Of a stretch of DNA of 64,000 nt, positions 7,438 to 16,351 are shown piece by piece. The DNA is taken from positions 116,510 to 180,509 of the forward strand of contig NZ_JAOQJF010000002.1 in NCBI RefSeq assembly GCF_025567195.1. The letters are read 5' to 3'. The notes beneath the pieces were generated by a model. It saw only the letters and a program-made list of their open reading frames with translations, ran no database searches and was not told where the DNA came from. A program made the position numbers and the translations under genes. Each line of letters begins with the position of its first letter. Within the stretch, counting starts at the first letter, position 1. The stretch is from Alitiscatomonas aceti. Lineage in GTDB: Bacteria > Bacillota > Clostridia > Lachnospirales > Lachnospiraceae.

Positions 7438-9525
7438 TGCCGTGAATACCAGAACGGACCGGGACTCCAGGGTGATCTGTGGAGAAGAGATGAGACAGGG
7501 CGGCTCATGGGAGGACGGCATATGGTCTTTGAGATACGTTCCTGCTGTATCGGCCTCCAGCTTCCATTTCAGAGATTTAGATACCATGGGAAGGAGAAAA
7601 GCCTGGGGCTCCCAGTATACGTTCACTGCCAGACAGACCAGATCGTCTGCCGTATCCGTCCGGTTCCTGCCGGAATACAGCACCGCCAGCACATGGGTGG
7701 AGCCGTCGGGAGGGATCACCTTTATATTCGGAAGGCCCAGGGAGCAGACGCCGGAGGGCTTCCGGATCACGTCGTGGGCCTTTCGGAACGCGATCATATG
7801 CTTTGTATAGGAAAAGTGGTCCCGGTTCTTTTCCAGAAAGCTCCAGTCCAGCCAGGAGATCTCGTTGTCCTGGCAATAGGCGTTATTATTTCCATACTGG
7901 GTATTTAAAAATTCATCACCGGCCAGGAACATGGGAGTACCGCGGCTCATAAGGAGCACGGTCACCGCGTTCCTGGCCAGTTTTTTTCTCAGCCCCAGAA
8001 CAGCCTCGTCGCTGGTATCGCCTTCAGCTCCGCAGTTCCAGCTCCGGTTGTCGTCGCTGCCGTCCAGATTGCACCAGCCGTTGGCCTCGTTGTGCTTCTG
8101 GCTGTAAGAATACATGTCCCAGAGGGTGAAGCCGTCGTGACAGTTTAAAAAATTCACCGAGGCGTGGCTGCCTCTGGAGGCCGGATCGTAAAGGTCGGCA
8201 GAGCCGGTGATGCGGCAGGCAGCCGTCTGAGAAAGCTCCAGACCGCCTTTTAAGTAATCCCGCATATCGTCCCGGTACCGGCCGTTCCATTCGGCCCACC
8301 GGTTCCAGGAGGGGAAGCTTCCCACCTGGTAAAGTCCCCCGGCGTCCCAGGCTTCGGCAATGAGCTTGACATTTTTTAGTACCGGATCAAAGGCGAGCTG
8401 CTGTAAAAGCGGCGGGCTGCTCATGGGAGAGCCGTCCTGGTTCCTTCCCAGGATACTGGCCAGATCAAAGCGGAAGCCGTCCACATGATAGGCAGAAGCC
8501 CAGTACCGGAGGGCGCTTACGATCAGCTGCTGCACCACCGGATGGTTGCAGTTCATGGTATTCCCGCAGCCGCTGAAATTATAGTAATATCCGTCCGGCG
8601 TCAGCATATAGTATACGTTGTTGTCAAAGCCCTTGAAGGAAAAGCAGGGACCGTATTCATTTCCCTCGGCCGTATGGTTAAAGACCACATCCAGGAAGCA
8701 CTCGATGCCGTTGTCGTGGAGGGCCCGGACCAGCGTTTTCAGCTCATTGCCCTCCCGGTTGTATTCCGGTTTCCCGGCGTAGCTGGTGTTGGGAGCAAAG
8801 AAGCTGACCGGGTTATAGCCCCAGTAATCCACCACCTGCTTCCCATCCACCATGCGGCTGTCCTTCATCTCGTCAAACTCAAAGATCGGCATCAGCTCCA
8901 CAGCGGTGATCCCCAGGTCTTTCAGATAGGGGATCTTTTCCATGATCCCTGAAAAGGTGCCGGGACAGGAAACACCGGAGCTTTCATGTTTTGTGAACCC
9001 GCGCACATGCATCTCATAGATCACCAGATCCTCCATGGGGATCTGCGGAAAGGGCTCCGCGCCCCAGTCGAAGTTGTCCTGGACCACCCGGGCCTTATAA
9101 AACACGTCTTTTTTCTTCGGCACTCCCCAGACGCTCTGCCCGGTGACTGCCTTTGCGTAAATGTCCAGAAGGATGTTCTTTTTATCGAAAAGAAGGCCCT
9201 TTTCCTTGTCATAGGGGCCGTCCAGCCGGTATGCGTATTCAAAATCCTTGATATCCAGGCCGAATACGATCATGGAATACACGTCGCCGATGCGGTAGCG
9301 CTCCGGAAAGGGGATGGCCGCATAGGGCGTGTTTTCTGCCCGGTGGAACAGGAGAAGCTCACAGGAAACGGCTCCGGTGGAGTGGACAGTGAAATTGACG
9401 CCGCCGGGGATCGCCATGGCCCCGTTGAGTTCATAGAATCCGGGCCGGACCTGGAAGCCGGAGATCTCGTCCATGGGCTTCATATGGATCTGGCCGGAGG
9501 GACTGTTTAAAAAGATTGGATTCAT
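7426..9525 (-). CDS. glgX: Glycogen debranching enzyme (GlgX/isoamylase type)
   Basis: A GH13 family enzyme that hydrolyses alpha-1,6 branch points of glycogen or limit dextrins. The 699-residue protein has an N-terminal CBM48-like region (about 20-110), then the alpha-amylase barrel. The nucleophile is Asp354 in GFRFDLAS, the acid/base is Glu391 in LIAEAWD, and the third acidic site is His463-Asp464 in NCHDGFT. All are present. I chose ATG 9525 because GAGG lies six bases upstream; the longer frame adds 30 residues without family similarity. No other glycogen gene is nearby, so it is a stand-alone gene with its own promoter. Confidence 0.93.
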   Translation of the reverse strand: MNPIFLNSPSGQIHMKPMDEISGFQVRPGFYELNGAMAIPGGVNFTVHSTGAVSCELLLFHRAENTPYAAIPFPERYRIGDVYSMIVFGLDIKDFEYAYRLDGPYDKEKGLLFDKKNILLDIYAKAVTGQSVWGVPKKKDVFYKARVVQDNFDWGAEPFPQIPMEDLVIYEMHVRGFTKHESSGVSCPGTFSGIMEKIPYLKDLGITAVELMPIFEFDEMKDSRMVDGKQVVDYWGYNPVSFFAPNTSYAGKPEYNREGNELKTLVRALHDNGIECFLDVVFNHTAEGNEYGPCFSFKGFDNNVYYMLTPDGYYYNFSGCGNTMNCNHPVVQQLIVSALRYWASAYHVDGFRFDLASILGRNQDGSPMSSPPLLQQLAFDPVLKNVKLIAEAWDAGGLYQVGSFPSWNRWAEWNGRYRDDMRDYLKGGLELSQTAACRITGSADLYDPASRGSHASVNFLNCHDGFTLWDMYSYSQKHNEANGWCNLDGSDDNRSWNCGAEGDTSDEAVLGLRKKLARNAVTVLLMSRGTPMFLAGDEFLNTQYGNNNAYCQDNEISWLDWSFLEKNRDHFSYTKHMIAFRKAHDVIRKPSGVCSLGLPNIKVIPPDGSTHVLAVLYSGRNRTDTADDLVCLAVNVYWEPQAFLLPMVSKSLKWKLEADTAGTYLKDHMPSSHEPPCLISSPQITLESRSVLVFTAVPA

Positions 9526-9586
9526 AACAACCTCGCTTTTCCGATGGAATGTTGACATGTTTCTATGGAGCAGGAATCTTGTGATC

Positions 9587-9615
9587 ATTATACATGGAAG
9601 GAGGAAGGGGCGCAA
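9587..9615 (-). promoter_or_regulatory. Promoter of glgX
   Basis: Read on the minus strand: TTGCGC (9615-9610), 17 bases, TATAAT (9592-9587). It points at glgX with a leader of about 55 bases. Confidence 0.6.
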
Positions 9616-9738
9616 GGAGCAGAAAACGGCCCTGGCGTCGGATAGCCGTCAGAAACGGGAGGAATGAAAAGAGTTCATGAAAGTTTTATAAATAGGAGGG
9701 GAAAAATCTGGTACAATCTCTGTCAGGGAGGTGTGCGT

Positions 9739-11046
9739 ATGACGTATACATTTTATGAGCTGCTGTGGCTGTTCTTCGCGTATTCCTTCGCAGGATGGAT
9801 CCTGGAAACTGTGGCAGCGGCAGTGAAGAAAAGAACCTTTGTGAACCGGGGACTGGTAAACGGCCCCTTATGCGTGACCTATGGCGCGGCGGCAGCGGCC
9901 ATGACCCTTTCCTGCCATGAGCTTTCGGGCTTCTGGCTTTTTGCGGGGATCGTGATCCTGGCGACCCTGACCCAGTGGATCGCCGGTCATGTGCTGGAGT
10001 GGCTGTACCACGAAAAATGGTGGGACTATTCCGGACTCCCGTGGAACCTGGACGGCTATATCTGTGTTCCTGCCTCCGCAGTCTGGGGCGTTCTGGGCGT
10101 TCTGGCGTTCAGATGGGGGAATCCCCTGTTGACGCGGCTGTTCGCCCTGCTGCCCGGAAGCCTTGGAAAGATCCTTTTATGGATCCTTTTGCTGGCCCTG
10201 GCGGCGGATATGCTGGCGACGGTGCTGATCCTTACGGGAAAGACCAGAAGGATCGAACAGTGGCAGTCGGTGGATTCTCTGTTCGCGTCCTTAAGCGTAA
10301 GGCTGGAGCTTCGGCTGTCCTCTCTGGTGAACCGGCGTCTGGAGCGGGCGTATCCCAGGGAGCGGACAGCTGGAGAGGAGAAGGAGCTTAAAACAGCCCG
10401 TGCAGAAGGCTTTGCCGCCGGGTGCAGCTTTTATAAGATCTTTCTTCTGTTTATCATCGGCTGTGTCCTGGGAGATCTGACGGAGACCGTATTCTGCCGG
10501 ATCACGGCCGGTGTCTGGATGAGCCGCAGCAGTCTGGTCTGGGGACCCTTCAGCATCGTCTGGGGCCTGGCCATCGCCCTGGTGACGGTGCTCCTTTACC
10601 GGTACAAGGACTGCTCCGACCGGTTCCTGTTCCTCATGGGTACGGTCCTGGGAGGCGCTTACGAGTATCTGTGCAGTGTATTTACGGAAATGATGTTCGG
10701 TACGGTGTTCTGGGATTACAGTAAGATCCCCTTTAACCTGGGGGGCCGGATCAACCTTCTGTACTGCTTTTTCTGGGGCATTGCGGCCGTGGTGTGGTTT
10801 AAGGGACTGTATCCCGTATTTTCCAGATGGATCGAGAGGATCCCGGCAAAGGCCGGGAAGCCTCTGGTCTGGCTCCTGATCGTTTTCATGACCGTCAACA
10901 TGGCCGTTTCCTTTATGGCCCTGTGGAGAAGCGATGAGAGGAGCCGGGGCGTGGTGGCAGAGGCCTCCTGGCAGCAGGTGATGGACGAGCGCTTCGGCGA
11001 TGAGCGTCTGGCCCGGATCTACCCCAACGCCATCAAAGTAGAATAG
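9739..11046 (+). CDS. Duplicated CmpB-type (PF06541) membrane protein
   Basis: A 435-residue polytopic membrane protein of the family labelled putative ABC-transporter type IV (CmpB). Its function is not established. Two copies of the domain are visible. The first starts with FAYSFAGWILETV and has WDYSGLPWNLDGYI; the second starts with GCVLGDLTETVF and has WDYSKIPFNLGGRI. Hydrophobic segments alternate through both halves. I start at ATG 9739 because GGGAGGTG lies five bases upstream; the frame from 9664 adds 25 residues that include no family sequence. No ABC ATPase is adjacent, so the family name should not be taken as evidence of transport. Confidence 0.8.
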   Translation: MTYTFYELLWLFFAYSFAGWILETVAAAVKKRTFVNRGLVNGPLCVTYGAAAAAMTLSCHELSGFWLFAGIVILATLTQWIAGHVLEWLYHEKWWDYSGLPWNLDGYICVPASAVWGVLGVLAFRWGNPLLTRLFALLPGSLGKILLWILLLALAADMLATVLILTGKTRRIEQWQSVDSLFASLSVRLELRLSSLVNRRLERAYPRERTAGEEKELKTARAEGFAAGCSFYKIFLLFIIGCVLGDLTETVFCRITAGVWMSRSSLVWGPFSIVWGLAIALVTVLLYRYKDCSDRFLFLMGTVLGGAYEYLCSVFTEMMFGTVFWDYSKIPFNLGGRINLLYCFFWGIAAVVWFKGLYPVFSRWIERIPAKAGKPLVWLLIVFMTVNMAVSFMALWRSDERSRGVVAEASWQQVMDERFGDERLARIYPNAIKVE

Positions 11047-11056
11047 AGGAGACGGT

Positions 11057-12799
11057 TTATTTCACCTCGCTCACCGGGATCCCCGGCGTGGCCAGAAGGG
11101 AATAGTTGGTATGGTATACCACGAAGCCCGGAGCCGCGCCGGGGACTTTTTTCAGATTTTTTCTCTGGATGTAGTCGATCTCCACCTTATCGTTTTCCCG
11201 GCCTCTGGAATAGTAGGCCGCCAGGGCTCCGGCCTCCTCGAACACCCGGTCCGGCAGCTCCTTTCCCTCTGTTTTTACGATCACATGGGAGCCTGGCATT
11301 CCCTTGGCGTGGAACCACCAGTCGCCGCCGTTTGCCGTCTTAAAGGTCAGCTCCTCGTTCTGGTAATTGTTCTTTCCCACATAGATGTGGAAGCCGTCCG
11401 AGGACAGGTAGTGGTAGGGGCGGCTGGTGATCTTCACCTTTTTGCCGCCGGAATAGTGCCGCCGGATGTAGCCGTATTCCGTCAGCTCCTCCTTGATCTG
11501 CACCAGGTCCTCCTCCAGCCGGGCAATGTCCATGGAGGTGCTGATGGACTCCAGGTGGTCGATCTCCGCCCGGGTCTGGGAAAGCTGCTCCGTCACGGCC
11601 TCGAAGGTCCGTTTCTGCTTGTTGTACTTATCAAAAAATTTCTGTGCGTTTTCCCGGGCCGTCAGGGTGGGATCCAGGGGAATGGTGATCTCTGTATTAT
11701 CGTAATAATTTAAACATTTAAAACTTTTTTCGCCCCCTGCCAGGCCGTAGCCGTAGGTATTCAAAAGCTCGCCGTAGATCCGGAATTTTTCCCGCTTTTC
11801 CGTATCCTTTAACTGCTTCGTCTGAAGATCCAGCTTCCGGTAGCTGCGCTCTAAGGCGTTGGAGATGATCTTTCTCAGATCCGTGGATTTCTGGTGGATC
11901 CTGGATACTGCGTTTTTCTCGGCGTAATACCGTTCCAGCACCTGGCTTACGGAATCAAAGGCCGTTTTCTGGTACTGGCCGCCGTCCATCATGGTCAGAG
12001 GGATGGAAGAAAATTCCACGGGCTTTTCACCCTTATAAAAGATGCTGGGCGAAAAATTCCCTTTTCTCACATCGTCCATGACCCAGTTAAGGGCATGGTA
12101 CAGGTGGGTCAGCTCACCTTCGGAAAATTCCTTGGCGGAAACGTCCCCGTCCAGGGAGGCCAGATGGCAGATCTCTGACGCCGCCACGGGGCTTAAGCCG
12201 GTAAGATCCATATAGAGGGCCTTGGACAGAGGCTGGGGCGTTCCCTGGATCAGAGGGATAAATTCCTCCTCCGTGATCTCCAGGGGATTTTTCTTTTCCC
12301 CGGAGTGTGGGATGAAATAGGTGCGTCCCGGCAGCACCTCCCGGACAGAGCTTACCTGGGCGGAGATATGCTTGATGCTGTCCAGGATCATGTCGTTTTC
12401 ATCGCAGAAGATGATATTGCTGTGCTTTCCCATGAGCTCCACGATCAGATATTTCCGCCGCAGATCCCCCATTTCATCCAGATGCTCGATCTCAAACCGC
12501 ACGATCCGCTCAAAGCCAGGCTGGGTCACGGAAAGGATCCGCCCGTTGGCGATGTGCTTGCGTAAGAGCATACAGAAATTGGGGGCCGTCATGGGGCTGG
12601 GCTTATTGGTTTCAGTGAAGTAGAGGAGAGGGAGGCTGGCGTTGGCTGAGATGAGCAGCCGGAAATTCTCCCGGTTCCCCTTTATGGTCAGCAGAAGCTC
12701 GTCCTTTTCCGGCTGGGCGATCTTTGCGATCCGGCCGGAGACGATCTTCTGGTTTAGATCATATACCAGATTTGCAATGGTGATTCCGTCAAATGCCAT
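11057..12799 (-). CDS. rqcH: Ribosome quality control factor RqcH (NFACT, FbpA-like)
   Basis: RqcH binds split 50S subunits that carry a stalled nascent chain and recruits tRNA-Ala to add C-terminal alanine tails, marking the chain for degradation. Older annotations call it fibronectin-binding protein. The 580 residues show the NFACT-N domain (1-~180), a central coiled coil (~290-340) and the NFACT-R domain (~440-560, with FHAKGMPGSHVIV). The position equal to the Asp-Arg pair of Bacillus RqcH reads Glu-Arg in GFERIV. It starts inside the last codons of the upstream lysR-citX gene, an 11-base overlap that suggests coupled translation. Confidence 0.92.
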   Translation of the reverse strand: MAFDGITIANLVYDLNQKIVSGRIAKIAQPEKDELLLTIKGNRENFRLLISANASLPLLYFTETNKPSPMTAPNFCMLLRKHIANGRILSVTQPGFERIVRFEIEHLDEMGDLRRKYLIVELMGKHSNIIFCDENDMILDSIKHISAQVSSVREVLPGRTYFIPHSGEKKNPLEITEEEFIPLIQGTPQPLSKALYMDLTGLSPVAASEICHLASLDGDVSAKEFSEGELTHLYHALNWVMDDVRKGNFSPSIFYKGEKPVEFSSIPLTMMDGGQYQKTAFDSVSQVLERYYAEKNAVSRIHQKSTDLRKIISNALERSYRKLDLQTKQLKDTEKREKFRIYGELLNTYGYGLAGGEKSFKCLNYYDNTEITIPLDPTLTARENAQKFFDKYNKQKRTFEAVTEQLSQTRAEIDHLESISTSMDIARLEEDLVQIKEELTEYGYIRRHYSGGKKVKITSRPYHYLSSDGFHIYVGKNNYQNEELTFKTANGGDWWFHAKGMPGSHVIVKTEGKELPDRVFEEAGALAAYYSRGRENDKVEIDYIQRKNLKKVPGAAPGFVVYHTNYSLLATPGIPVSEVK

Positions 12800-14267
12800 G
12801 GTGTGAAAATTCCTTTCTTAATATAGATTCGATCTGTTCCGTCAGTTCCATGACCGTATGGGTACGGCTCCTGGCACAGGCGTGGGCCGGCTGTTCACAG
12901 AGGAGGCATTTCCTTGGAGGCAGTCCCAGATCCTCCCGGGACAGCTTTTTTCCTCCGGCGTCCAGAACGTCGATGTCAAACAGCCGTCCCAGGCCGCCGC
13001 CGTCCTCAATGGCCGCCATGAGCGTTTTCAGCCGTACCGCACCGGCCGTCTCCACGGCCCACATGGCCTCCAGTCCCGTGGCCTGGATCACCTGCTCCCT
13101 GCGGACCACAGGAAGTCCCTGATCCGCCAGGGCGTCTTCGATCTTGGAGATCCCGGCGTCAAAGGCCTCGGGGACCAGGGGCAGGACCTTCACAGGTCCG
13201 GGGATATTTAAGGTAAAGGAGACCAGGGGACAGCGGCAGGAGACAAGGAGACTGTTCTGGAGGGCCGCCCGCTGCTCCCTGGCGTTTAGCATCTGGGGCA
13301 GCTCTGCGGGGATCCCTATGAGGGACTGGGCCTCTGCTCCCGGCGTCTGGCCGTGACGGCCGGCGGGGAGGTTCCGGACCTCGTGGAGCAGCTCCAGAAG
13401 ATACCGCATATATTTTGTGAGATACAGGTCCTTCCGGTAGCAGGCAAAAAAATGCCGGGGATTTTCCACTCCCAGGATGGGGTAGGTATAATAGGGGGAC
13501 TGGAGGGAATTTTCCGTATCCGCGTAGGCGTCGGGACAGGCCATGACCACAGGACTGGTGGCAACCACGTACTTTCCCACCTCAATGCTGATGGTCTCCA
13601 GGCCGATCTCCGGCTTCATATTCCTGGCGGCACAGAGGGCATCCAGAATGGTCCGGGCCGAATGGCCCTGACGGCTGCATATGAATACCTCATCCGCCGC
13701 CTCCCGGATGTCGATGGGAGTTCCCGGCCGGATCCGTTCCGCCAGGGCGCAGGCTTTATTGACCAGCAGCACCATATTTTCCTTCTGGATCAGATCGTAG
13801 ACCAGCTCGTCGTATTTTGGAAAGGTGGTCAGAAGAGCGATGCCCACAGAGCCCTCCAGGACGCTTTCCTCCATGGTGGCCGAGCCCTGTTCGTGAAGCT
13901 CCAGCTCCACATGGGGGAAGCGGCTCTTGAACCGGGGATAGAGGTAGGGGAGCAGCTCCATGCCCCTCTGGACCGAAATCCCCAGGCGGATCTTTCCAAA
14001 CTCCTCATTGCTCAGTTCCTCGACCTGCTTGGCCAGGTTGGTGGAGATGGTGCTGATCTGCTTGGCCGCCTTCACGTAAAGGGCTCCGGCGGGGGTCAGG
14101 GTGATGGGGTCCGTGCTCCGGTTGAAGATCGGCGCTCCCAGGTTGGCCTCGGCGGCCTTTATGATCTGGCTTAAGGAGGGCTGGGACACATACAGCTTTC
14201 TGGCTGCCCCTGTAAAGCTCCCCTCTTTTAAAACCGTCAGTACGTACTGCATATGTTTTTCGTTCAT
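12789..14267 (-). CDS. LysR regulator fused to CitX (holo-citrate lyase synthase)
   Basis: A 492-residue fusion. Residues 1-300 are a complete LysR-type regulator: a helix-turn-helix (AARKLYVSQPSLSQIIKAAE near 21-40) and a substrate-binding domain. Residues ~318-490 are CitX, which attaches the phosphoribosyl-dephospho-CoA group to the citrate lyase carrier CitD. CitX motifs are intact: PLVSFTLNIPGP (347-358), GRLFDIDVLD (427-436) and PPRKCLLCEQPAHACAR (450-466). One frame runs through both halves with no stop and no internal ribosome site seen at the joint. ATG 14267 has GGAGGT six bases upstream. It is divergent from a citrate transporter and citDEF, so it probably controls the operon it also matures (inference). 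rqcH overlaps its end. Confidence 0.92.
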   Translation of the reverse strand: MNEKHMQYVLTVLKEGSFTGAARKLYVSQPSLSQIIKAAEANLGAPIFNRSTDPITLTPAGALYVKAAKQISTISTNLAKQVEELSNEEFGKIRLGISVQRGMELLPYLYPRFKSRFPHVELELHEQGSATMEESVLEGSVGIALLTTFPKYDELVYDLIQKENMVLLVNKACALAERIRPGTPIDIREAADEVFICSRQGHSARTILDALCAARNMKPEIGLETISIEVGKYVVATSPVVMACPDAYADTENSLQSPYYTYPILGVENPRHFFACYRKDLYLTKYMRYLLELLHEVRNLPAGRHGQTPGAEAQSLIGIPAELPQMLNAREQRAALQNSLLVSCRCPLVSFTLNIPGPVKVLPLVPEAFDAGISKIEDALADQGLPVVRREQVIQATGLEAMWAVETAGAVRLKTLMAAIEDGGGLGRLFDIDVLDAGGKKLSREDLGLPPRKCLLCEQPAHACARSRTHTVMELTEQIESILRKEFSHHGI

Positions 14268-14580
14268 GGCAGACCTCCATCCTCGTTTGATTCCCTTATC
14301 ATACCATAACAGAAGGGGAAATTCCACTGTGGATTGCCTTTATGGAAGGACCCCCCTGGCCTGGATCCCATTTGGGTACGTATACTGTCTTTTGTATACG
14401 GGAAATTTAACAAAATCTGAACAGAAGAGCCTCCGTTGTGTTAAGAAGTTAGCATAATTCATAAATTATCCCATAAGATAAACCTTATAATTGGTATAAT
14501 TGTATATATATTAGACGGAATGCTTAGGGGATGGTATGATGTTTCCATAAAAATACAAAGAAGCTAAAGGGGGAAATCCT
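14268..14580. promoter_or_regulatory. Divergent control region of the citrate locus
   Basis: This 313-base gap lies between the lysR-citX start and the first transporter. It holds a perfect inverted repeat CGTATAC-N8-GTATACG (14379-14400), a candidate LysR-type operator. Downstream is an AT-rich stretch (14440-14520) with TATAAT at 14486-14491 and again at 14495-14500. No convincing -35 box pairs with them, as expected for an activator-dependent promoter. GGGGGAAATCCT gives the transporter ribosome site. Confidence 0.55.
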
Positions 14581-15888
14581 ATGAATCTCGCATTTTTAGG
14601 TTTTGCAATGATCATTGTGTTCATGGCGCTGATCATGGCAAAGAAACTGAGTCCGTTCACATCCCTGATCCTGGTGCCGGTGGCATTCGGACTGCTGGCC
14701 GGATACGGCTGGGATACCCTGGGCTACGCCATGGACGGCATCAAGAGCGTGGCCTCTACCTTCGCAATGATGACCTTCGCGATCTTATACTTCGGCGTCA
14801 TGCTGACAGCCGGGATGTTCGATCCCATGGTGGACCATGTGGTCGCCTGGTGCAAGGGGGATCCTTTGAAGGTACTGGTGGGAACGGCCGTCCTGGCGGC
14901 CTTCGTTTCCTTAGACGGCGACGGCACCACCACGGTCATGATCTGCTGTACGGCTATGATCCCCATTTATAACCGGTTAAAGATCAAAAAGATCTACCTG
15001 GCTACCCTCATCATCTTACAGAACTGTATCATGAACCTGATCCCCTGGGGCGGTCCCACAGCCCGGGTCATGTCGGTCATGAAGCTGGATGCCGGAGAGA
15101 TCCTGGCCCCGCTGGTACCGGGAATGGTGCTTTCAGCCATTTATGTGGTGGGCGTATCCTATTACCTGGGCCTTAAGGAGAGAAAGCGGCTGGGCGTTGC
15201 AAACGCCGCGGCCTCAGAGGTACATAAGGTGGAGGTATCCCCGGAGGAGCAGGAGTGGAAGCGTCCGAAGCTGATCCTTTTTAACCTGGCTCTGACCGCC
15301 GCTGTCATCGTATCCCTTATCATGGGCCTGGCTTCCTCTGCCATCCTCTTCGGCGTGGGAACGGCCATCGCCCTGGTGGTGAACTATCCCGACCAGAAGG
15401 TCCAGAGAAAGGTTATCAGCTCCCTGGCTCCTGATATGATCAACGTGGTCATGATGGTCCTGGGCGCAGGCGTGCTCATGGGCATCTTAAACGGTCCCGA
15501 GGACGCGGGCATGTCAAACGCCATCGCCCAGTTCTTAGTGTCCGTGATCCCCGAATCCCTGGGTCGGTATTTTGCGGTGATCATCGCCGCCATCAGCGCG
15601 CCGGGCACCTACCTTTTAAACAACGACGCCTTCTACTACGGCGTTCTTCCGCCCCTGGCGGCAACGGCAGAGGCCTACGGGTTCACCAGCCTCCAGATCG
15701 GCTTTGCGGCCCTCATGGGACAGGCCTTCCATTTCTTAAGTCCGCTGGTACCCTTTATCTACCTGCTCATGGACCAGACCGAGATCACCCTGGCCCAGTA
15801 CCAGGGCTATATCTTCAGATGGTGCGTGGGGATCTTTGTGATCTTCATGGCCATGGGGCTGGCCCTGGGATATCTTCCGGTTTTATAA
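14581..15888 (+). CDS. CitMHS family citrate transporter (first copy)
   Basis: CitMHS carriers import citrate as a metal complex in exchange with or together with protons. The 435-residue protein has 11-12 hydrophobic segments. Family-typical loops are visible: SLDGDGTTTVMICC near residue 105 and MNLIPWGGPTARV near 145, the paired re-entrant motifs, with a second set (LLNNDAFYYGVLPP) in the C-terminal half. It is the first gene of the divergent citrate cluster, and citDEF follow, so it probably feeds citrate to the lyase. The metal preference (Mg2+ or Ca2+) cannot be told from sequence. Confidence 0.9.
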   Translation: MNLAFLGFAMIIVFMALIMAKKLSPFTSLILVPVAFGLLAGYGWDTLGYAMDGIKSVASTFAMMTFAILYFGVMLTAGMFDPMVDHVVAWCKGDPLKVLVGTAVLAAFVSLDGDGTTTVMICCTAMIPIYNRLKIKKIYLATLIILQNCIMNLIPWGGPTARVMSVMKLDAGEILAPLVPGMVLSAIYVVGVSYYLGLKERKRLGVANAAASEVHKVEVSPEEQEWKRPKLILFNLALTAAVIVSLIMGLASSAILFGVGTAIALVVNYPDQKVQRKVISSLAPDMINVVMMVLGAGVLMGILNGPEDAGMSNAIAQFLVSVIPESLGRYFAVIIAAISAPGTYLLNNDAFYYGVLPPLAATAEAYGFTSLQIGFAALMGQAFHFLSPLVPFIYLLMDQTEITLAQYQGYIFRWCVGIFVIFMAMGLALGYLPVL

Positions 15889-15899
15889 TACCTTTCCTT

Positions 15900-15930
15900 A
15901 ACGGGACGCTGCGGTCTGCGGCGTCCTGTT
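15900..15930 (+). terminator. Hairpin after the first citrate transporter
   Basis: AACGGGACGC and GCGTCCTGTT can pair (10 base pairs, one G-T) around an 11-base loop. Only two T close the stem and no T-run follows, so it may be an attenuator or an mRNA-stabilising stem rather than a full terminator. Confidence 0.4.
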
Positions 15931-15981
15931 CTGGCAGAAGGGCATAAGAAACGCCCTATATATCACATAAAGATATATATA

Positions 15982-16011
15982 TTGGATAAAAAATACCGGA
16001 AATGGTATAGT
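15982..16011 (+). promoter_or_regulatory. Promoter of citDEF
   Basis: TTGGAT (15982-15987), 18 bases, TATAGT (16006-16011). It would give citDEF a start of their own in addition to read-through from the transporter. Confidence 0.6.
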
Positions 16012-16051
16012 GAGTATAGAAAAAATGACCGAATGAGAAGGAGGGGATCAG

Positions 16052-16351
16052 ATGGAGATCTTAAAAACAGCCATGGCCGGGACCCTGGAGTCCAGCGATG
16101 CCCAGGTGACCGTGGAGCCGGGAGACAACGGCATCGAGCTGATGATCGAGAGCAGCGTGATCCATCAGTATGGGAGACAGATCCGCGCGGTGGCTCTGGA
16201 GACCTTAGAACGGCTGGATGTGAAAAACGCCAGGGTGACGATCTTTGACAAGGGTGCCCTGGACTGTACCTTAAAGGCCAGAGTGGAATGCGCCGTTTAC
16301 CGCAGCAACGGCGTCAGTGAAAATCTTCCGTGGGGAGGTGTGATCCGGTAA
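16052..16351 (+). CDS. citD: Citrate lyase acyl carrier protein (gamma subunit)
   Basis: CitD carries the phosphoribosyl-dephospho-CoA arm that holds the acetyl or citryl group during citrate cleavage to oxaloacetate and acetate. The 99-residue length is standard. The attachment serine is Ser14 in AGTLESSD, which is exactly the position known for this family. The ribosome site is AGAAGGAGGGGATCAG. It overlaps the citE start by one base. Its modifying enzyme CitX is the C-terminal half of the divergent LysR fusion at 12789-14267. Confidence 0.96.
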   Translation: MEILKTAMAGTLESSDAQVTVEPGDNGIELMIESSVIHQYGRQIRAVALETLERLDVKNARVTIFDKGALDCTLKARVECAVYRSNGVSENLPWGGVIR

